64,000 bases of DNA from JAOAPG01 sp963791575 (GTDB lineage Bacteria; Acidobacteriota; Terriglobia; Terriglobales; Acidobacteriaceae): NCBI GenBank assembly GCA_963791575.1, contig CAWBSY010000008.1, forward strand, positions 1 to 64,000, written 5' to 3'. Shown here piece by piece: positions 1 to 8,852 of this stretch. Position 1 is the stretch's first letter, and every line of letters begins with the position of its first letter. Position numbers and translations under genes: made by a program. The notes below the pieces were generated by a model. It searched no databases, was not told the origin of the DNA, and worked only from the letters and a program-made list of their open reading frames with translations.

Positions 1-979
1 CCATCAGAGCTGACGCTGGAATGGTGAAGATCCATGCCCAAACGATGCGGCGGGCCACACCCCATCGAACCGCTGATAGTCTCGTCGTGGCACCGACACC
101 CACTATCGCGCCTGTGATTGTATGCGTGGTGCTGACCGGAATTCCGGCAAGCGCGGTTGAAAAGAGCGTAATTGCCCCCGCAAATTCCGCGCAAAATCCT
201 CCGACCGGCTTCAACTTTGTGATGCGAGAACCCATCGTATGAACAATACGCCAACCGCCGAAGTAGGTCCCTGCCGCGATTGCGGCGTTAGCTGCAAGAA
301 TAATGGGCCAGTGAAATTTGCCCCAGTTCCCGGCTAGATCTTTGGCACTTAAATATTTCGCGCTAAATAGCGCACTGGCAAGAATGCCCATCGTCTTCTG
401 TGCGTCATTACCACCATGACCCAGGCTGTACGCGGCTGCCGAGAGAAGTTGCAATTTACGAAACCATGAATCAATTCTTTGGGGAGCCTTGTTTTTTAGC
501 AACCAGAAAATTGCAACCATCAAGCCGAAGCCAAGGACAAGTCCGGTTATTGGAGCAACTACAATGAATAGCAGGGTCTTGTACCAGCCTTGCCGGATGA
601 TGACACCGAATCCCGAGCGAACGATCGCCGCCCCCGCGTATCCGCCGATGAGTGCATGCGAAGAAGAAGTGGGAAGACCCCATAACCAAGTGAGTAGGTC
701 CCAAGCGATCGCACCGAGAAGCCCCGAGATCACCACGTACTGCGTAACGGCCTCGACCCGAATCATCCCTTGTCCGATTGTTTTAGCCACGGCTGTACCC
801 AGCAGGAACGCAGCTAAGAAGTTGAATGTCGCCGCCCATAGCACGGCGAGTTTAGGAGACAGCACGCGCGTCGAAACTACCGTAGCGATGCTATTCGCCG
901 CATCATGAAATCCATTTAGAAAGTCAAAGGACAAAGCGACAACGACTGTGATCGCGAGCAAAAGAAGATCACTTTTCAA
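1..979 (-). CDS. pit: Inorganic phosphate transporter, PiT family (3' end just outside window)
   Basis: Imports inorganic phosphate across the inner membrane by ion symport. Read on the minus strand, the protein begins with hydrophobic helices and carries the PiT signature GFHDAANSIATVVSTRVL near residue 20. The frame stays open to base 1, where it reads WAWIFTIPASALM, the usual final helix, so only a few residues are missing. About 326 residues are visible, normal for the short bacterial PiT proteins. I prefer TTG at 979 because an AAAGGAAG ribosome site lies 7 bases upstream; GTG at 985 overlaps that site too closely. It lies 30 bases downstream of the PhoU-like gene, and the pair forms the usual Pit accessory operon. 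Confidence 0.9.
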   Translation of the reverse strand, partial: MKSDLLLLAITVVVALSFDFLNGFHDAANSIATVVSTRVLSPKLAVLWAATFNFLAAFLLGTAVAKTIGQGMIRVEAVTQYVVISGLLGAIAWDLLTWLWGLPTSSSHALIGGYAGAAIVRSGFGVIIRQGWYKTLLFIVVAPITGLVLGFGLMVAIFWLLKNKAPQRIDSWFRKLQLLSAAAYSLGHGGNDAQKTMGILASALFSAKYLSAKDLAGNWGKFHWPIILAANAAIAAGTYFGGWRIVHTMGSRITKLKPVGGFCAEFAGAITLFSTALAGIPVSTTHTITGAIVGVGATTRLSAVRWGVARRIVWAWIFTIPASALM

Positions 980-1009
980 TTGCACACTTCCTTTGGCTGG
1001 AGAGATGAA

Positions 1010-1624
1010 TTAAGTACTTTTCAAAACGACAGTCTCCAGAACATTGGCAACATCTTCTGCCCGGTCTGTGGCTGTCTCCAAAACTTCGATCAACTCTTTT
1101 AGCTTTATCAGATTGATGGGATCTTTCTCACGTTCAAAAAGGGCTGCGATAGCCTCTCGGGAGATTGTGTCAGCTTCGTTTTCTAATCGATTGATTTCTA
1201 CGCAGTGGTCAAGAACGTGGCCGTTCTTCTGCAATAATGACACGCCGAGTTTGAGTTCTTCGGTTTGTTTAAGTATCAGATGACTTAATCTCGCGGCGGC
1301 TGGAGGAGCAATGTTTATCTTGTACAGAGTAGTTCTTTCCGCAGCAGCGTGGATGAAATCGAGCACATCGTCCAAAGATGACGCCAACCGATGCATATCC
1401 TCTCGATCGAACGGAGTTATGAACGTTTGATTGAGCTTTTTTAAAATTGAATGTGTGATTTCATCGCCTGTACGTTCTATGGCCTTAATCGTTGTTGCTT
1501 TGTTGTCTAAGTCTGAATAGTTTTCAAAGAGATCGACCAAGGCCTGCGCTCCAGCGATCAAATTGTCTGACATCTCGGCGTACATTTGAAAAAAGCTGTT
1601 ATCTTTAGGAATTAATTGAAACAT
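1010..1624 (-). CDS. PhoU-like (DUF47/TIGR00153 family) Pit accessory protein
   Basis: 204-residue all-helical cytoplasmic protein of the PhoU-divergent DUF47 family, which is typically encoded beside Pit transporters and thought to modulate phosphate uptake. Two acidic helical repeats are visible: IERTGDEITHSIL (residues about 49-61) and INRLENEADTISREAI (about 144-159). These correspond to the metal-binding E-x-x-x-D repeats of PhoU proteins. It is the first gene of a minus-strand pair with pit. The 113-base gap upstream separates it from a divergent receiver-domain gene. The family assignment is sure; the regulatory role is family knowledge. Confidence 0.9.
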   Translation of the reverse strand: MFQLIPKDNSFFQMYAEMSDNLIAGAQALVDLFENYSDLDNKATTIKAIERTGDEITHSILKKLNQTFITPFDREDMHRLASSLDDVLDFIHAAAERTTLYKINIAPPAAARLSHLILKQTEELKLGVSLLQKNGHVLDHCVEINRLENEADTISREAIAALFEREKDPINLIKLKELIEVLETATDRAEDVANVLETVVLKST

Positions 1625-1737
1625 GCTCGGATTGGCTCCAGACTACGAGGCAACGAGTTGCGAAACCGCCATAGGGCAAGTCAATATCTCACGCTGACTT
1701 TAACGAGTCAACCAGACCTGCGTCGGTTTCCGTTCCG

Positions 1738-2124
1738 ATGAAACGATCGAAAAAGATTTTTGTGGTGGAAGATGATCGGGATATCGCTCGCCTCCTCAAA
1801 CATGTACTCACAAACGCTGGCTTCTCAGTGCAGTGCTTCAGCACTGCAGAAAAGGTCATTCCCGAAGCCGAGGAGAATACGGCGGACTTGTTTATTTTAG
1901 ACGTCATGCTGCCCGGAATGAACGGTCTACATCTTTGCCAGAATATCCAAGAGCATGAGTTGCTTCGAGAGATACCGATACTGATTCTCAGTGCAAAATG
2001 CTCAGCACGCGACAAGCGCTCAGCATTTGACGCGGGGGCTATGGAATATCTAACGAAACCTTTTAGTCCAAAGGAATTGGTGTTGAGAGTGCGAAGACTG
2101 TGTGGAGATACTGTTATGAGCTAG
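1738..2124 (+). CDS. Single-domain response regulator (CheY-like receiver)
   Basis: 128-residue protein made only of a receiver domain. The acidic pocket is E11-D12-D13, the phosphoacceptor is D55 in LFILDVMLPG, S85 fills the Thr/Ser position, and K107 in YLTKPFSP is the conserved lysine. All signalling residues are present, so it should be phosphorylatable. It has no DNA-binding domain, and the sequence most resembles receivers of PhoB/OmpR regulators. No strong ribosome site precedes the ATG. No histidine kinase is adjacent; the nearest genes are pit and its PhoU-like partner, read divergently, so a link to phosphate signalling is only a guess. Confidence 0.85.
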   Translation: MKRSKKIFVVEDDRDIARLLKHVLTNAGFSVQCFSTAEKVIPEAEENTADLFILDVMLPGMNGLHLCQNIQEHELLREIPILILSAKCSARDKRSAFDAGAMEYLTKPFSPKELVLRVRRLCGDTVMS

Positions 2125-2487
2125 GATTTCTTACTAGACCCGGTATCGGTGACATTAGCCGACAGTCTCTTTCTAGGCAGGCTCCATCCCACAAAGGAAA
2201 TTATGAGAAGCGCCGTTGTAACGCCGACGCCCGCGACTTCGAGAAACTCCGTAATAGCAAACTGCACACCCATACTTTACAAATTTTAACCTCTCCCAAA
2301 TATGAATGAAAGTTACCTAGGTCACGATTTCAACGCAGCGGCTGGGGAACCATCACGCAAAATTCAGTGATGGGATTGGAAGAGCTCTATAGGTTGCCGA
2401 AACGAGCGTCTACCAGCGGCCCACCGTCGAGCGTCCGAGTGGGAACCGGGTTTAACGGGTCCCTTGCACCTGACTCAGCACGCGCAG
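2125..2487 (+). other. Stretch without a convincing gene
   Basis: 363 bases between the receiver gene and a set of tiny ORFs. A 28-codon ORF begins at about 2202 after an AAGGAAATT site, and a 22-codon ORF begins at 2301; neither resembles anything known. From 2371 the frame of the next small ORF is open without an ATG, and its N-terminal reading (WEPGLTGPLHLTQHAQ) looks protein-like, so that gene may have lost its start. No tRNA or terminator was seen. Confidence 0.4.
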
Positions 2488-2637
2488 ATGGAATTGCTCA
2501 AAGTGATTCGCGCAGAGAAGCGAGATAAGTGGAGTGTCCCTGTATTTTTCCTCAAAGAAGTCTTGGCACCTGTCACCGGAATACTCGGAGCCATCATGGG
2601 ACTTATATCTCTGATCCATGCTCTGCATTCAAAGTAG
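2488..2637 (+). CDS. Tiny membrane protein, unknown
   Basis: 49 residues from ATG 2488. It has a basic N-terminal part (MELLKVIRAEKRDKW) followed by a single hydrophobic segment (APVTGILGAIMGLISLI, residues about 29-45). The frame is open upstream to 2371 without an ATG, so the true N-terminus is uncertain. I do not recognise a family. It lies just upstream of a holin-like ORF on the same strand, so the group could be phage-derived. Confidence 0.4.
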   Translation: MELLKVIRAEKRDKWSVPVFFLKEVLAPVTGILGAIMGLISLIHALHSK

Positions 2638-2718
2638 TTTTACTCTCCCAGCAGCTTCTTCATCCGCTGGAGCTTCGCCGTGAAAGCTAGCTTTCGAGTT
2701 ACTTACTGAGGACGCTTT

Positions 2719-2877
2719 ATGGATGCTCAGTTGAGCCCGTTTGAATGGATAGTGCAACATCTCCAGTTGGTCGGTTGGCCGACGCTCGTAGTCATTGCGT
2801 GGAAACTTCGGGGAGTGTTCGAGACATTCCTGCATAATCATCTAGAACATGTCCAAGCATTCGCTGGACCGGATTGA
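2719..2877 (+). CDS. Small holin-like membrane protein
   Basis: 52 residues, MDAQLSPFEWIVQHLQLVGW then TLVVIAWKLRGVFETF. A good ribosome site (GAGGA, 6-7 bases upstream of the ATG) supports translation. One hydrophobic segment (about residues 13-28) followed by a charged tail resembles small phage-associated membrane proteins with a W-K-L-R-G motif after the helix. The expected hydrophilic tail continues in another frame (see 2849-2956), suggesting a single-base break near 2850. Function is unproven; holin-like is a description of shape. Confidence 0.5.
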   Translation: MDAQLSPFEWIVQHLQLVGWPTLVVIAWKLRGVFETFLHNHLEHVQAFAGPD

Positions 2878-2956
2878 AGCCGGGCAGAGAAACCAGACCG
2901 AAGCATCCGAACGCGACAAGGACCCGATCGTCCAGGCCATTATTGCCGTCCAGTGA
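2849..2956 (+). CDS. Hydrophilic tail ORF, probably the continuation of the preceding gene
   Basis: 35 codons encoding a charged, helix-prone stretch (MSKHSLDRIEAGQRNQTEAS and on to IIAVQ). It overlaps the 3' end of the holin-like ORF in a different frame. A transmembrane segment followed by such a tail is the normal build of that protein type, so the simplest reading is one gene of about 80 residues interrupted by a frameshift. It might instead be a translationally coupled partner, because its ATG lies inside the upstream ORF. Confidence 0.3.
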   Translation: MSKHSLDRIEAGQRNQTEASERDKDPIVQAIIAVQ

Positions 2957-3003
2957 ATACAAGAGTTGATCGATTAAAAGAATGTGAAAGTGGAGTCTCT
3001 TCA

Positions 3004-3132
3004 ATGTCGGAATTTGAATACTTGTTGCAGCTCGCCGAAACTCGGGAACCTACAGTTTCCAGTACAGGCTGGAATCTTACACAAGAACAAATCGACGCTT
3101 GGGTAGATTACTTCTTCGGGGAAGAGCAATAA
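3004..3132 (+). CDS. Small acidic protein, unknown
   Basis: 42 residues, acidic and aromatic at the C-terminus (LTQEQIDAWVDYFFGEEQ). A GGAG site lies about 8 bases before the ATG. There is no membrane segment and no recognised family. It is the last of a run of tiny plus-strand ORFs (2488-3132) whose sizes and spacing suggest a phage or mobile remnant. Confidence 0.4.
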   Translation: MSEFEYLLQLAETREPTVSSTGWNLTQEQIDAWVDYFFGEEQ

Positions 3133-3311
3133 TCCTTTCATTTATGGGCCGCTGGTTTTATCTTGCGCGCCTGCAAAACCTCGGCAGTGATATCGCTAAG
3201 TGCGTCTGTGGTCGATCTGTCTCCCTGAGCGTATTATCATGTTTGATGAACAAGGCGGTCCTAGTTTTGGTCAGCAGTTATTGTTCAAAGTTTGACAAAG
3301 TAAAATTTGAT

Positions 3312-3485
3312 TTAATTGTTCTGCTCAATCATTTCTAGCCTTTCGGATCTTCCTATTAGAAATTCATCAACTGCTTTGTTGCATCCCGGCCACGGCGGAT
3401 CGTTGTACTCATCAAAAAGAACGATCCCACCAGACAGCATTCGCGGATAGAACTCTTTCAAGCATTCTCTATATGATGTTTCCGT
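3312..3485 (-). pseudogene. C-terminal fragment of a TylF/MycF-type methyltransferase
   Basis: The last 57 codons of a minus-strand frame read SYRECLKEFYPRMLSGGIVL, then FDEYNDPPWPGCNKAVDEFL. This is the C-terminal Rossmann strand and WPGC-KAVDEF motif of TylF-family SAM-dependent O-methyltransferases (full length about 220-250). No N-terminal SAM-binding half is present. Upstream, the sequence turns directly into an amidohydrolase fragment at about 3485, so this is a fused relic and not a working gene. Confidence 0.7.
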
Positions 3486-3930
3486 CCATGCGTTTTTCTG
3501 CCGTGGTCCTGAATAATTTGGTCGGTCGCTAGAAACGTCCAATCCCGAACGTAGCTTGACTGCCACTCTTGTAGCGTTTCCTCTATATTTGCGGTGGCGA
3601 GCAGATCGAGATTGGTGCCGTAGAATGCGGTCCTGGTACTTGATCAGGAAAGCCCTAACCTTTTCGGGTGGGGCCATCATCAGGTAATCCATTCGCGCGG
3701 CTGTATTGATGGCAAAGTTTGGATAGAGATCAAAACGCTTGGCAATTTCATCGAGATCCTTCTCCATGCTTCCCAAGTGCACCCCACCATGCGGAGTTTG
3801 GGGTTGCTCGCGAGAATGAGGTCGCGCGCCTCCGGGATCGCTTTCTTGGTCGGATATTCGGGCTTGTCACCCAGATACCATCGCGGGTTTTCCTGATAGT
3901 AGGACCATGAAGGATTAGGGAGATCGGGCG
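3486..3930 (-). pseudogene. Fragment of an amidohydrolase (amidohydrolase_2 type), two frameshifts
   Basis: Three minus-strand frames join into one amidohydrolase segment of about 140 residues. They read NPSWSYYQENPRWYLGDKPE to PKLRMVG, then HLGSMEKDLDEIAKRFDLYP to AFLIKYQDRIL, then YGTNLDLLATANIEETLQEW to ATDQIIQDHGRKTHG. The frames change at about 3781 (one C missing in GGGTGC-CAC) and about 3620 (one base missing before TACGGC). The N-terminal metal-binding part and the normal C-terminus are absent. At about 3485 it is fused to the methyltransferase fragment. Family recognition comes from the GCHLGSMEKD and YGTDL-like motifs. Confidence 0.7.
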
Positions 3931-4121
3931 GCCCACGGATAAACGATAGTGGCGATGAATCTGCACAGCCGCCAACCTTGAGCGGGCTGACAACGCACTC
4001 GCGTTCCTTGCCCACCTTGAGATGAAGAGTTCTCATTGCAATGGGCAACGGTCTCCATGAATTTCAGGGTCTGGCAAAAAGGATTTAAACGAAAGAAAAC
4101 GTAAATAAACGCAAATAAAAG

Positions 4122-4150
4122 TTGACAGACGTAACCCTGCTGCGATAAAC
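4122..4150 (+). promoter_or_regulatory. Possible promoter for the TonB-dependent receptor gene
   Basis: A perfect -35 hexamer TTGACA (4122-4127) is followed after 17 bases by ATAAAC (4145-4150), a weak -10. It lies about 155 bases upstream of the proposed ATG 4305 in an AT-rich stretch. The -10 match is poor, so this is only a candidate. Confidence 0.35.
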
Positions 4151-4304
4151 CATTATCCCGCCTTATTTTCACAATAAGGTGTTAATTTTCATCACGTGAA
4201 AGCAAGGTGGCATTTCGCAGTTGATCGGTAAATGGGGTCGATGGCTTTCGCAAGCTTTTTGTTCCAATAATTCATTTCTTAACAAACGGAGCATAACCAC
4301 GACT

Positions 4305-7300
4305 ATGAATCGGTTTATCAGACGGGTTGTAATCGGTGCGGTGAGTGCAGCTGTGCTGCTGGGAGCAGTTCTCGTATGGGCAGATATCACCGGTTCGATC
4401 TCGGGGTTTGTTTTCGATCCGAGCGGTGCTGTGGTTTCTGGGGCCACTCTGGAAGTAACCAGCGTCGCGACCAATGTCAAGCATACGACCACCTCCGATT
4501 CGAAGGGCTTCTATAGTTTCCCGTCCCTTAGCGTTGGCGTGTACAACATCAGCATCACTCAGTCAGGATTTCGTGATGTCAAGGAAGAGGGCATAAGCAT
4601 CGACGCCAACTCAGCCGTTCGCATCGACGTCAAGTTGCAGGTGGGCTCGGTGGTGAACACCATACAAGTGCAGAGTGACGCGCCGGTGGTGGAAACCCAG
4701 AGCACGCAAATGGGCGAGGTCATCGAGAGCGCCAAGATCACTTCGGTGCCTCTGAATGGCCGCTCCTATATCGATTTGCTGGCTTTACAGCCGGGTGTGT
4801 CGCCTTATCAGGATCACTCGGGAGTTGACACAACTGGAGTAGGCGCGACGACGATCTCCGGCGACCAAAGCAACGGAAGCCAATCCGTCAATGGCGGACG
4901 TCTCGGCTCCAATGGCTTCATGGTCAATGGGGCAGATGCGGAAGAAGGCGTCCACAACGGAGCCGCGATGATTCCGAATCTCGATTCGATCGCGGAATTT
5001 CGCATCATCACCAATAACTTCAATGCTGAGTATGGAAATTACAGTGGGGGCCAAATCAACGTCGTCACAAAGTCGGGAACAAATAAATTTCACGGAGATG
5101 TCTTCGACTTTCTGCGGAATACAGACCTGGATGCAAAGAATTATTTCTCATCGCAGCGCGGGGTCTTCATTCAGAATCAATTTGGCGGAATCATTGGTGG
5201 GCCGATAAAAAAGGATAAGGTTTTCTTTTTCGCTGACTATCAGGGAACCAAACAGATCTTAGGCCAGACCCAGTCCTTCGCTGTTCCGACTACAGCAGAT
5301 CGCGGTGGAAACCTGTTGGATGCTGCAGTGGCGCTCACTGGTAGCGTAGCCGGAACTTCCTGGGCCCAGACACTTTCGACGGAACTCGGAAGACCCGTAA
5401 CCCAAGGAGAACCCTACTACACCGCGAGCTGCACTGTGGCCAACAATCAATGCGTCTTCCCAAATGCATTCATCCCGCAGAGCGCGTGGTCGCCGGTGGC
5501 GGTGAATACCCTCAAATATATCCCCGTGCCGAATGCGGCTTTATCGAACGGTGCTAATTATCAGGCTTCATCGCCGAACGGCACTTTGACCGACAACAAA
5601 GGAGGATTCCGTCTCGATACAAATACGCGCTACGGTTCTTTATTCGGATATTATTTTTTCGATCAATTCTCGACCATTACTCCTTATACGCAGGGGATTA
5701 CTGTTCCCGGCTTTGACAGTACTAACCAGGGCCGCACCCAGATGGTGAATTTGGGCTTGACCACTACCCTCAACAATTCAATGGTCAACGATATTCGATT
5801 GGTGTATCTGCGAGATGTTAACCATACCGGGCAGCCGCAGGGTGGAACCGGAGTCTCGTTGGCGTCATTGGGTTTTAATACTCCTTGGAATAGCACCGGG
5901 GGAATTGGCGCCATCAAGCCGAGTCTCGAGGGAGTTCCATCTTTTGCGTTTAACAATTACTCTTTTGGTCTTCCTCAAGATGCTCTGAATCAGTACAACA
6001 ATACATTACAGATTATTGATAATGTCGCGAAAATTTTCGGCACCCACACTCTCCAGTTCGGAGCAGACTTCCATTACGACCAGATTAACGAGCGCAACTA
6101 CGATGACACCAATGGAGCCTTTGGTTTTAACGGTCAGGAAACCGGCCTCGACTTTGCCGACTTCCTGATTGGGGCTCCGGCTAACTTTACACAGGCCAGC
6201 CAGCAACTTCTGGACTCGCGCACAAAATACTTTGGAGTGTACGCGCAAGATAGCTGGCGTGTCCGGTCAACGCTAACCCTGAATTATGGGCTGCGTTACG
6301 AGATCATGCCGCCGTGGTATGACACGCAGAACAAGCTGGAGACACTTATCCCTGGCGAGCAATCCCGCGCCTTTCCGACGGCTCCTGTCGGCCTGGTGGT
6401 TCCTGGAGATCCGGGTGTGCCGCGAACATTGGCTCCGGTTCAGTACCACAACTTCGCTCCCAGGGTAGGTTTCGCATATTCGCCGGATGTGGCCGAAGGC
6501 TTGCTCGGCAAAATTTTTGGCGGCCCTGGCAAGACCAGCATTCGTGGCGGTTACGGTATGTTCTACAGTTCCTTTGAGGATGCCACCGGCTTTGTTGAGG
6601 TTGGGGATGCGCCTTATGGTCTTTATTACAATGCCCAGAACACCCTCTTAGCGTCGCCATTTATCGATCGCGCCACAGGAACGAATGCTGGACAAAAATT
6701 TCCCTTTACGTTCCCTCCGACCAACGTTTCACCCTCCCATCCAGACACGACGTTTAACTGGACGCAAGCCACTCCGATCTCCGGTGGGGATTACTTTTAT
6801 TCTCACAATAAGACCCCGTACGTGCAGCAATATGATTTGTCCCTACAGCGGCAGCTCGGAGCTTCGACGGTCATGAGTGTCAGCTACGTTGGTTCAGTCG
6901 GCAGGCACCTTCTGACGTTTGAAGATGCGAATCCCGCGACTGCCGCGCTCTGTCTTGCGTTGAATGCACAGTTGCCTACGGGTGCAACCCAATGCGGACC
7001 GGGGTTGGAAGACAATACTTATACGTTGGTAAACGGAGCGACCCTCACCGGCCCCACGGTTGTTACTGTCGGCGGAGTGAAAGAGGTTCAGGGAACGCGC
7101 CCTACCTTTGGAAATAATTTCGGCAGCAATCCCTACATGAAAGCGGTTGTCAGTTCGAGCTTTAATTCGCTGCAAGTCAGCCTGAAACACAGCGAGAAAT
7201 ATGCAGAGTTTCTGCTTGGCTACACATTCGAAAAATCTATGGACAACGGTTCGACATCGTTCGATGCCACCAATCCGTTTAATCCCCGCTTAAGCCGCGC

Positions 7301-7871
7301 TTTGTCGCTGTTTGACGTTCCACAGGATCTGGTGCTGAGTTATACGATTCAACTGCCTTTTAATAACTTCATTGGCAAGAGTGATATCGCTAAAAAATTC
7401 ACCGCGGGTTGGTCTTTGTCCGGAATCTCGACATTTGCCAGCGGCGAACCCGTGCAGCTGAGTGAAAGCGATGACAACTCGCTCAGCGGGACATTTAATG
7501 ACTCGATCGATGAGCCGAGCTACGTGCCCAACGCCGGTCCTCTCTACGGAAATCGCAATCCCCGTTCAGGCCAACCGTATTTCAACCCCAATTACTTTCA
7601 GCCGGAGCCGGTCGGGCAGGTCGGCAATGCTATGCGCCGATTTTTTTCGGGGCCGGGCATCTTCAACTCCGACGTAGCCTTGTCGAAAGACACGCAGATT
7701 AGTGAAGGAAAGCAGTTGCAGTTCAGGGCGGAAGCGTTCAACGTTTTCAACCATGCACAGTTCAAGAATCCATCGGGAGATGTCAACAACACAGGCACGG
7801 GTGGCTTTGGATATGTGACTTCCGCTCGCGATCCGCGCATCATGCAAATCGCATTGAAGTTGTTGTTCTAA
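4305..7871 (+). CDS. Oar-like TonB-dependent outer membrane protein with N-terminal carboxypeptidase-regulatory domain
   Basis: 1188-residue outer membrane protein, probably taking up or binding large substrates, as SusC does in Bacteroidota. It has a signal peptide (MNRFIRRVVIGAVSAAVLL to WA). A CarboxypepD_reg/Ig-like fold follows at about residues 30-115 (GSISGFVFDPSGAVVSGATL), then a plug domain (about 120-270, with PLNGRSYIDLLALQPGVSP and NGADAEEGVHNG). A long beta barrel ends in an aromatic C-terminal strand (RIMQIALKLLF). An upstream ATG at 4221 would add a tail that hides the signal peptide, so I start at 4305. This family is greatly expanded in Acidobacteria. It heads a co-directional block of exported sugar-active enzymes, which suggests it serves their substrate. 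Confidence 0.9.
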   Translation: MNRFIRRVVIGAVSAAVLLGAVLVWADITGSISGFVFDPSGAVVSGATLEVTSVATNVKHTTTSDSKGFYSFPSLSVGVYNISITQSGFRDVKEEGISIDANSAVRIDVKLQVGSVVNTIQVQSDAPVVETQSTQMGEVIESAKITSVPLNGRSYIDLLALQPGVSPYQDHSGVDTTGVGATTISGDQSNGSQSVNGGRLGSNGFMVNGADAEEGVHNGAAMIPNLDSIAEFRIITNNFNAEYGNYSGGQINVVTKSGTNKFHGDVFDFLRNTDLDAKNYFSSQRGVFIQNQFGGIIGGPIKKDKVFFFADYQGTKQILGQTQSFAVPTTADRGGNLLDAAVALTGSVAGTSWAQTLSTELGRPVTQGEPYYTASCTVANNQCVFPNAFIPQSAWSPVAVNTLKYIPVPNAALSNGANYQASSPNGTLTDNKGGFRLDTNTRYGSLFGYYFFDQFSTITPYTQGITVPGFDSTNQGRTQMVNLGLTTTLNNSMVNDIRLVYLRDVNHTGQPQGGTGVSLASLGFNTPWNSTGGIGAIKPSLEGVPSFAFNNYSFGLPQDALNQYNNTLQIIDNVAKIFGTHTLQFGADFHYDQINERNYDDTNGAFGFNGQETGLDFADFLIGAPANFTQASQQLLDSRTKYFGVYAQDSWRVRSTLTLNYGLRYEIMPPWYDTQNKLETLIPGEQSRAFPTAPVGLVVPGDPGVPRTLAPVQYHNFAPRVGFAYSPDVAEGLLGKIFGGPGKTSIRGGYGMFYSSFEDATGFVEVGDAPYGLYYNAQNTLLASPFIDRATGTNAGQKFPFTFPPTNVSPSHPDTTFNWTQATPISGGDYFYSHNKTPYVQQYDLSLQRQLGASTVMSVSYVGSVGRHLLTFEDANPATAALCLALNAQLPTGATQCGPGLEDNTYTLVNGATLTGPTVVTVGGVKEVQGTRPTFGNNFGSNPYMKAVVSSSFNSLQVSLKHSEKYAEFLLGYTFEKSMDNGSTSFDATNPFNPRLSRALSLFDVPQDLVLSYTIQLPFNNFIGKSDIAKKFTAGWSLSGISTFASGEPVQLSESDDNSLSGTFNDSIDEPSYVPNAGPLYGNRNPRSGQPYFNPNYFQPEPVGQVGNAMRRFFSGPGIFNSDVALSKDTQISEGKQLQFRAEAFNVFNHAQFKNPSGDVNNTGTGGFGYVTSARDPRIMQIALKLLF

Positions 7872-7961
7872 ATACAGCCTTAGCGGCGAAGTACAGCGGA
7901 GCGTTTTGTTTGTAGTCTGCTCGATGCGCGTGAATGGATGGGGCAACTGAAGGAGGATTTG

Positions 7962-8837
7962 TTGCGGGTGCTGTATCGGCGACCGATGCTTTTCTGGCTA
8001 TTTCTCTTTGCCGGAATGCTGTCCTTCTCTTCGTTAGACGCGCAACAGGCGGGCAATATTAGCCGGACCGATACGGCCTCTGTCGCATCCGATGGACCTG
8101 CTCTTTTTGGCAGAAGCTGCAGCTCGTGCCATGGGGCGGACGGGCGTGGCGGGGATCGCGCCCCCGACATCGCGACGGTTGCCGATGTCCAGCAGATGTC
8201 GGATGCAGACTTGCTCGGGATCATTCGGGGCGGAATCCCCGCAGCAGGTATGCCCGCATTTGGTGCGTTAGGCACGGAGAAGTTAAAGGCGCTGGTCGGT
8301 CAGCTGCGAGTGTTGCAAGGCATGGAGGGCAAGAGCGCGGCGGTTCCACTTCCCGGAAACACGCGTGCAGGAGAAGCACTTTTTTTCGGGAAAGCGCAAT
8401 GCTCTACGTGCCACATGGTCAATGGCAAAGGCGGATTTATCGCGAGTGATCTCTCGCTTTACGGATCCCGTCAGGTGGCTGAGAGCATACGGCAAGTGAT
8501 CATCGATCCTGATAACAATTTGACGGCTCGATCCCATGCCACGACTGTGATCACCAACACCGGCAAAAAAGTTACCGGACTTGTAAAGAGCAGTGACAAT
8601 TTTTCCATTACGCTGCAAACCGTGGATGGCTCGTTTCGTTTTTTTGAGAAGTCCGATTTGAAGAGGATCGATATCGCTTCGAGTGCGATGATGCCAGACA
8701 ACTTCGGCTCCATTCTCAATGCCGATGAGTTGAGCGATTTGATCAGTTACCTACTCGGCGTTGCGGCCCAGAATGGTAGCCATGATGCCGAGAAGAAGCG
8801 AAGCAGATGGGATGACGATGACGGGCGATCTAATTAA
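7962..8837 (+). CDS. Exported di-heme c-type cytochrome with Verrucomicrobia-type heme-binding domain
   Basis: About 291-residue electron carrier, likely periplasmic or membrane-anchored. A hydrophobic signal (PMLFWLFLFAGMLSF) precedes two c-heme sites, CSSCH (about residue 53) and CSTCH (about 147). GMPAF after the first site offers an axial Met. The second half matches the putative heme-binding domain seen in Pirellula/Verrucomicrobium proteins (CSTCHMVNGKGG, a DNNLTARSHATTVITNTGKK segment, a DLKRID region and a C-terminal DELSDLISYLL helix). I choose TTG 7962 because AGGAGG sits 5 bases upstream, inside the frame opened by ATG 7938; the ATG has no ribosome site. Its neighbours suggest it accepts electrons from the PQQ dehydrogenase at 13838. 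Confidence 0.85.
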   Translation: MRVLYRRPMLFWLFLFAGMLSFSSLDAQQAGNISRTDTASVASDGPALFGRSCSSCHGADGRGGDRAPDIATVADVQQMSDADLLGIIRGGIPAAGMPAFGALGTEKLKALVGQLRVLQGMEGKSAAVPLPGNTRAGEALFFGKAQCSTCHMVNGKGGFIASDLSLYGSRQVAESIRQVIIDPDNNLTARSHATTVITNTGKKVTGLVKSSDNFSITLQTVDGSFRFFEKSDLKRIDIASSAMMPDNFGSILNADELSDLISYLLGVAAQNGSHDAEKKRSRWDDDDGRSN

Positions 8838-8852
8838 AAGAAGGTGTGTACT

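Noticed and set aside
4221..4304. Upstream ATG extending the TonB-dependent protein
   Set aside because: The extension has no homology-like pattern and would place the signal peptide 28 residues inside the protein.
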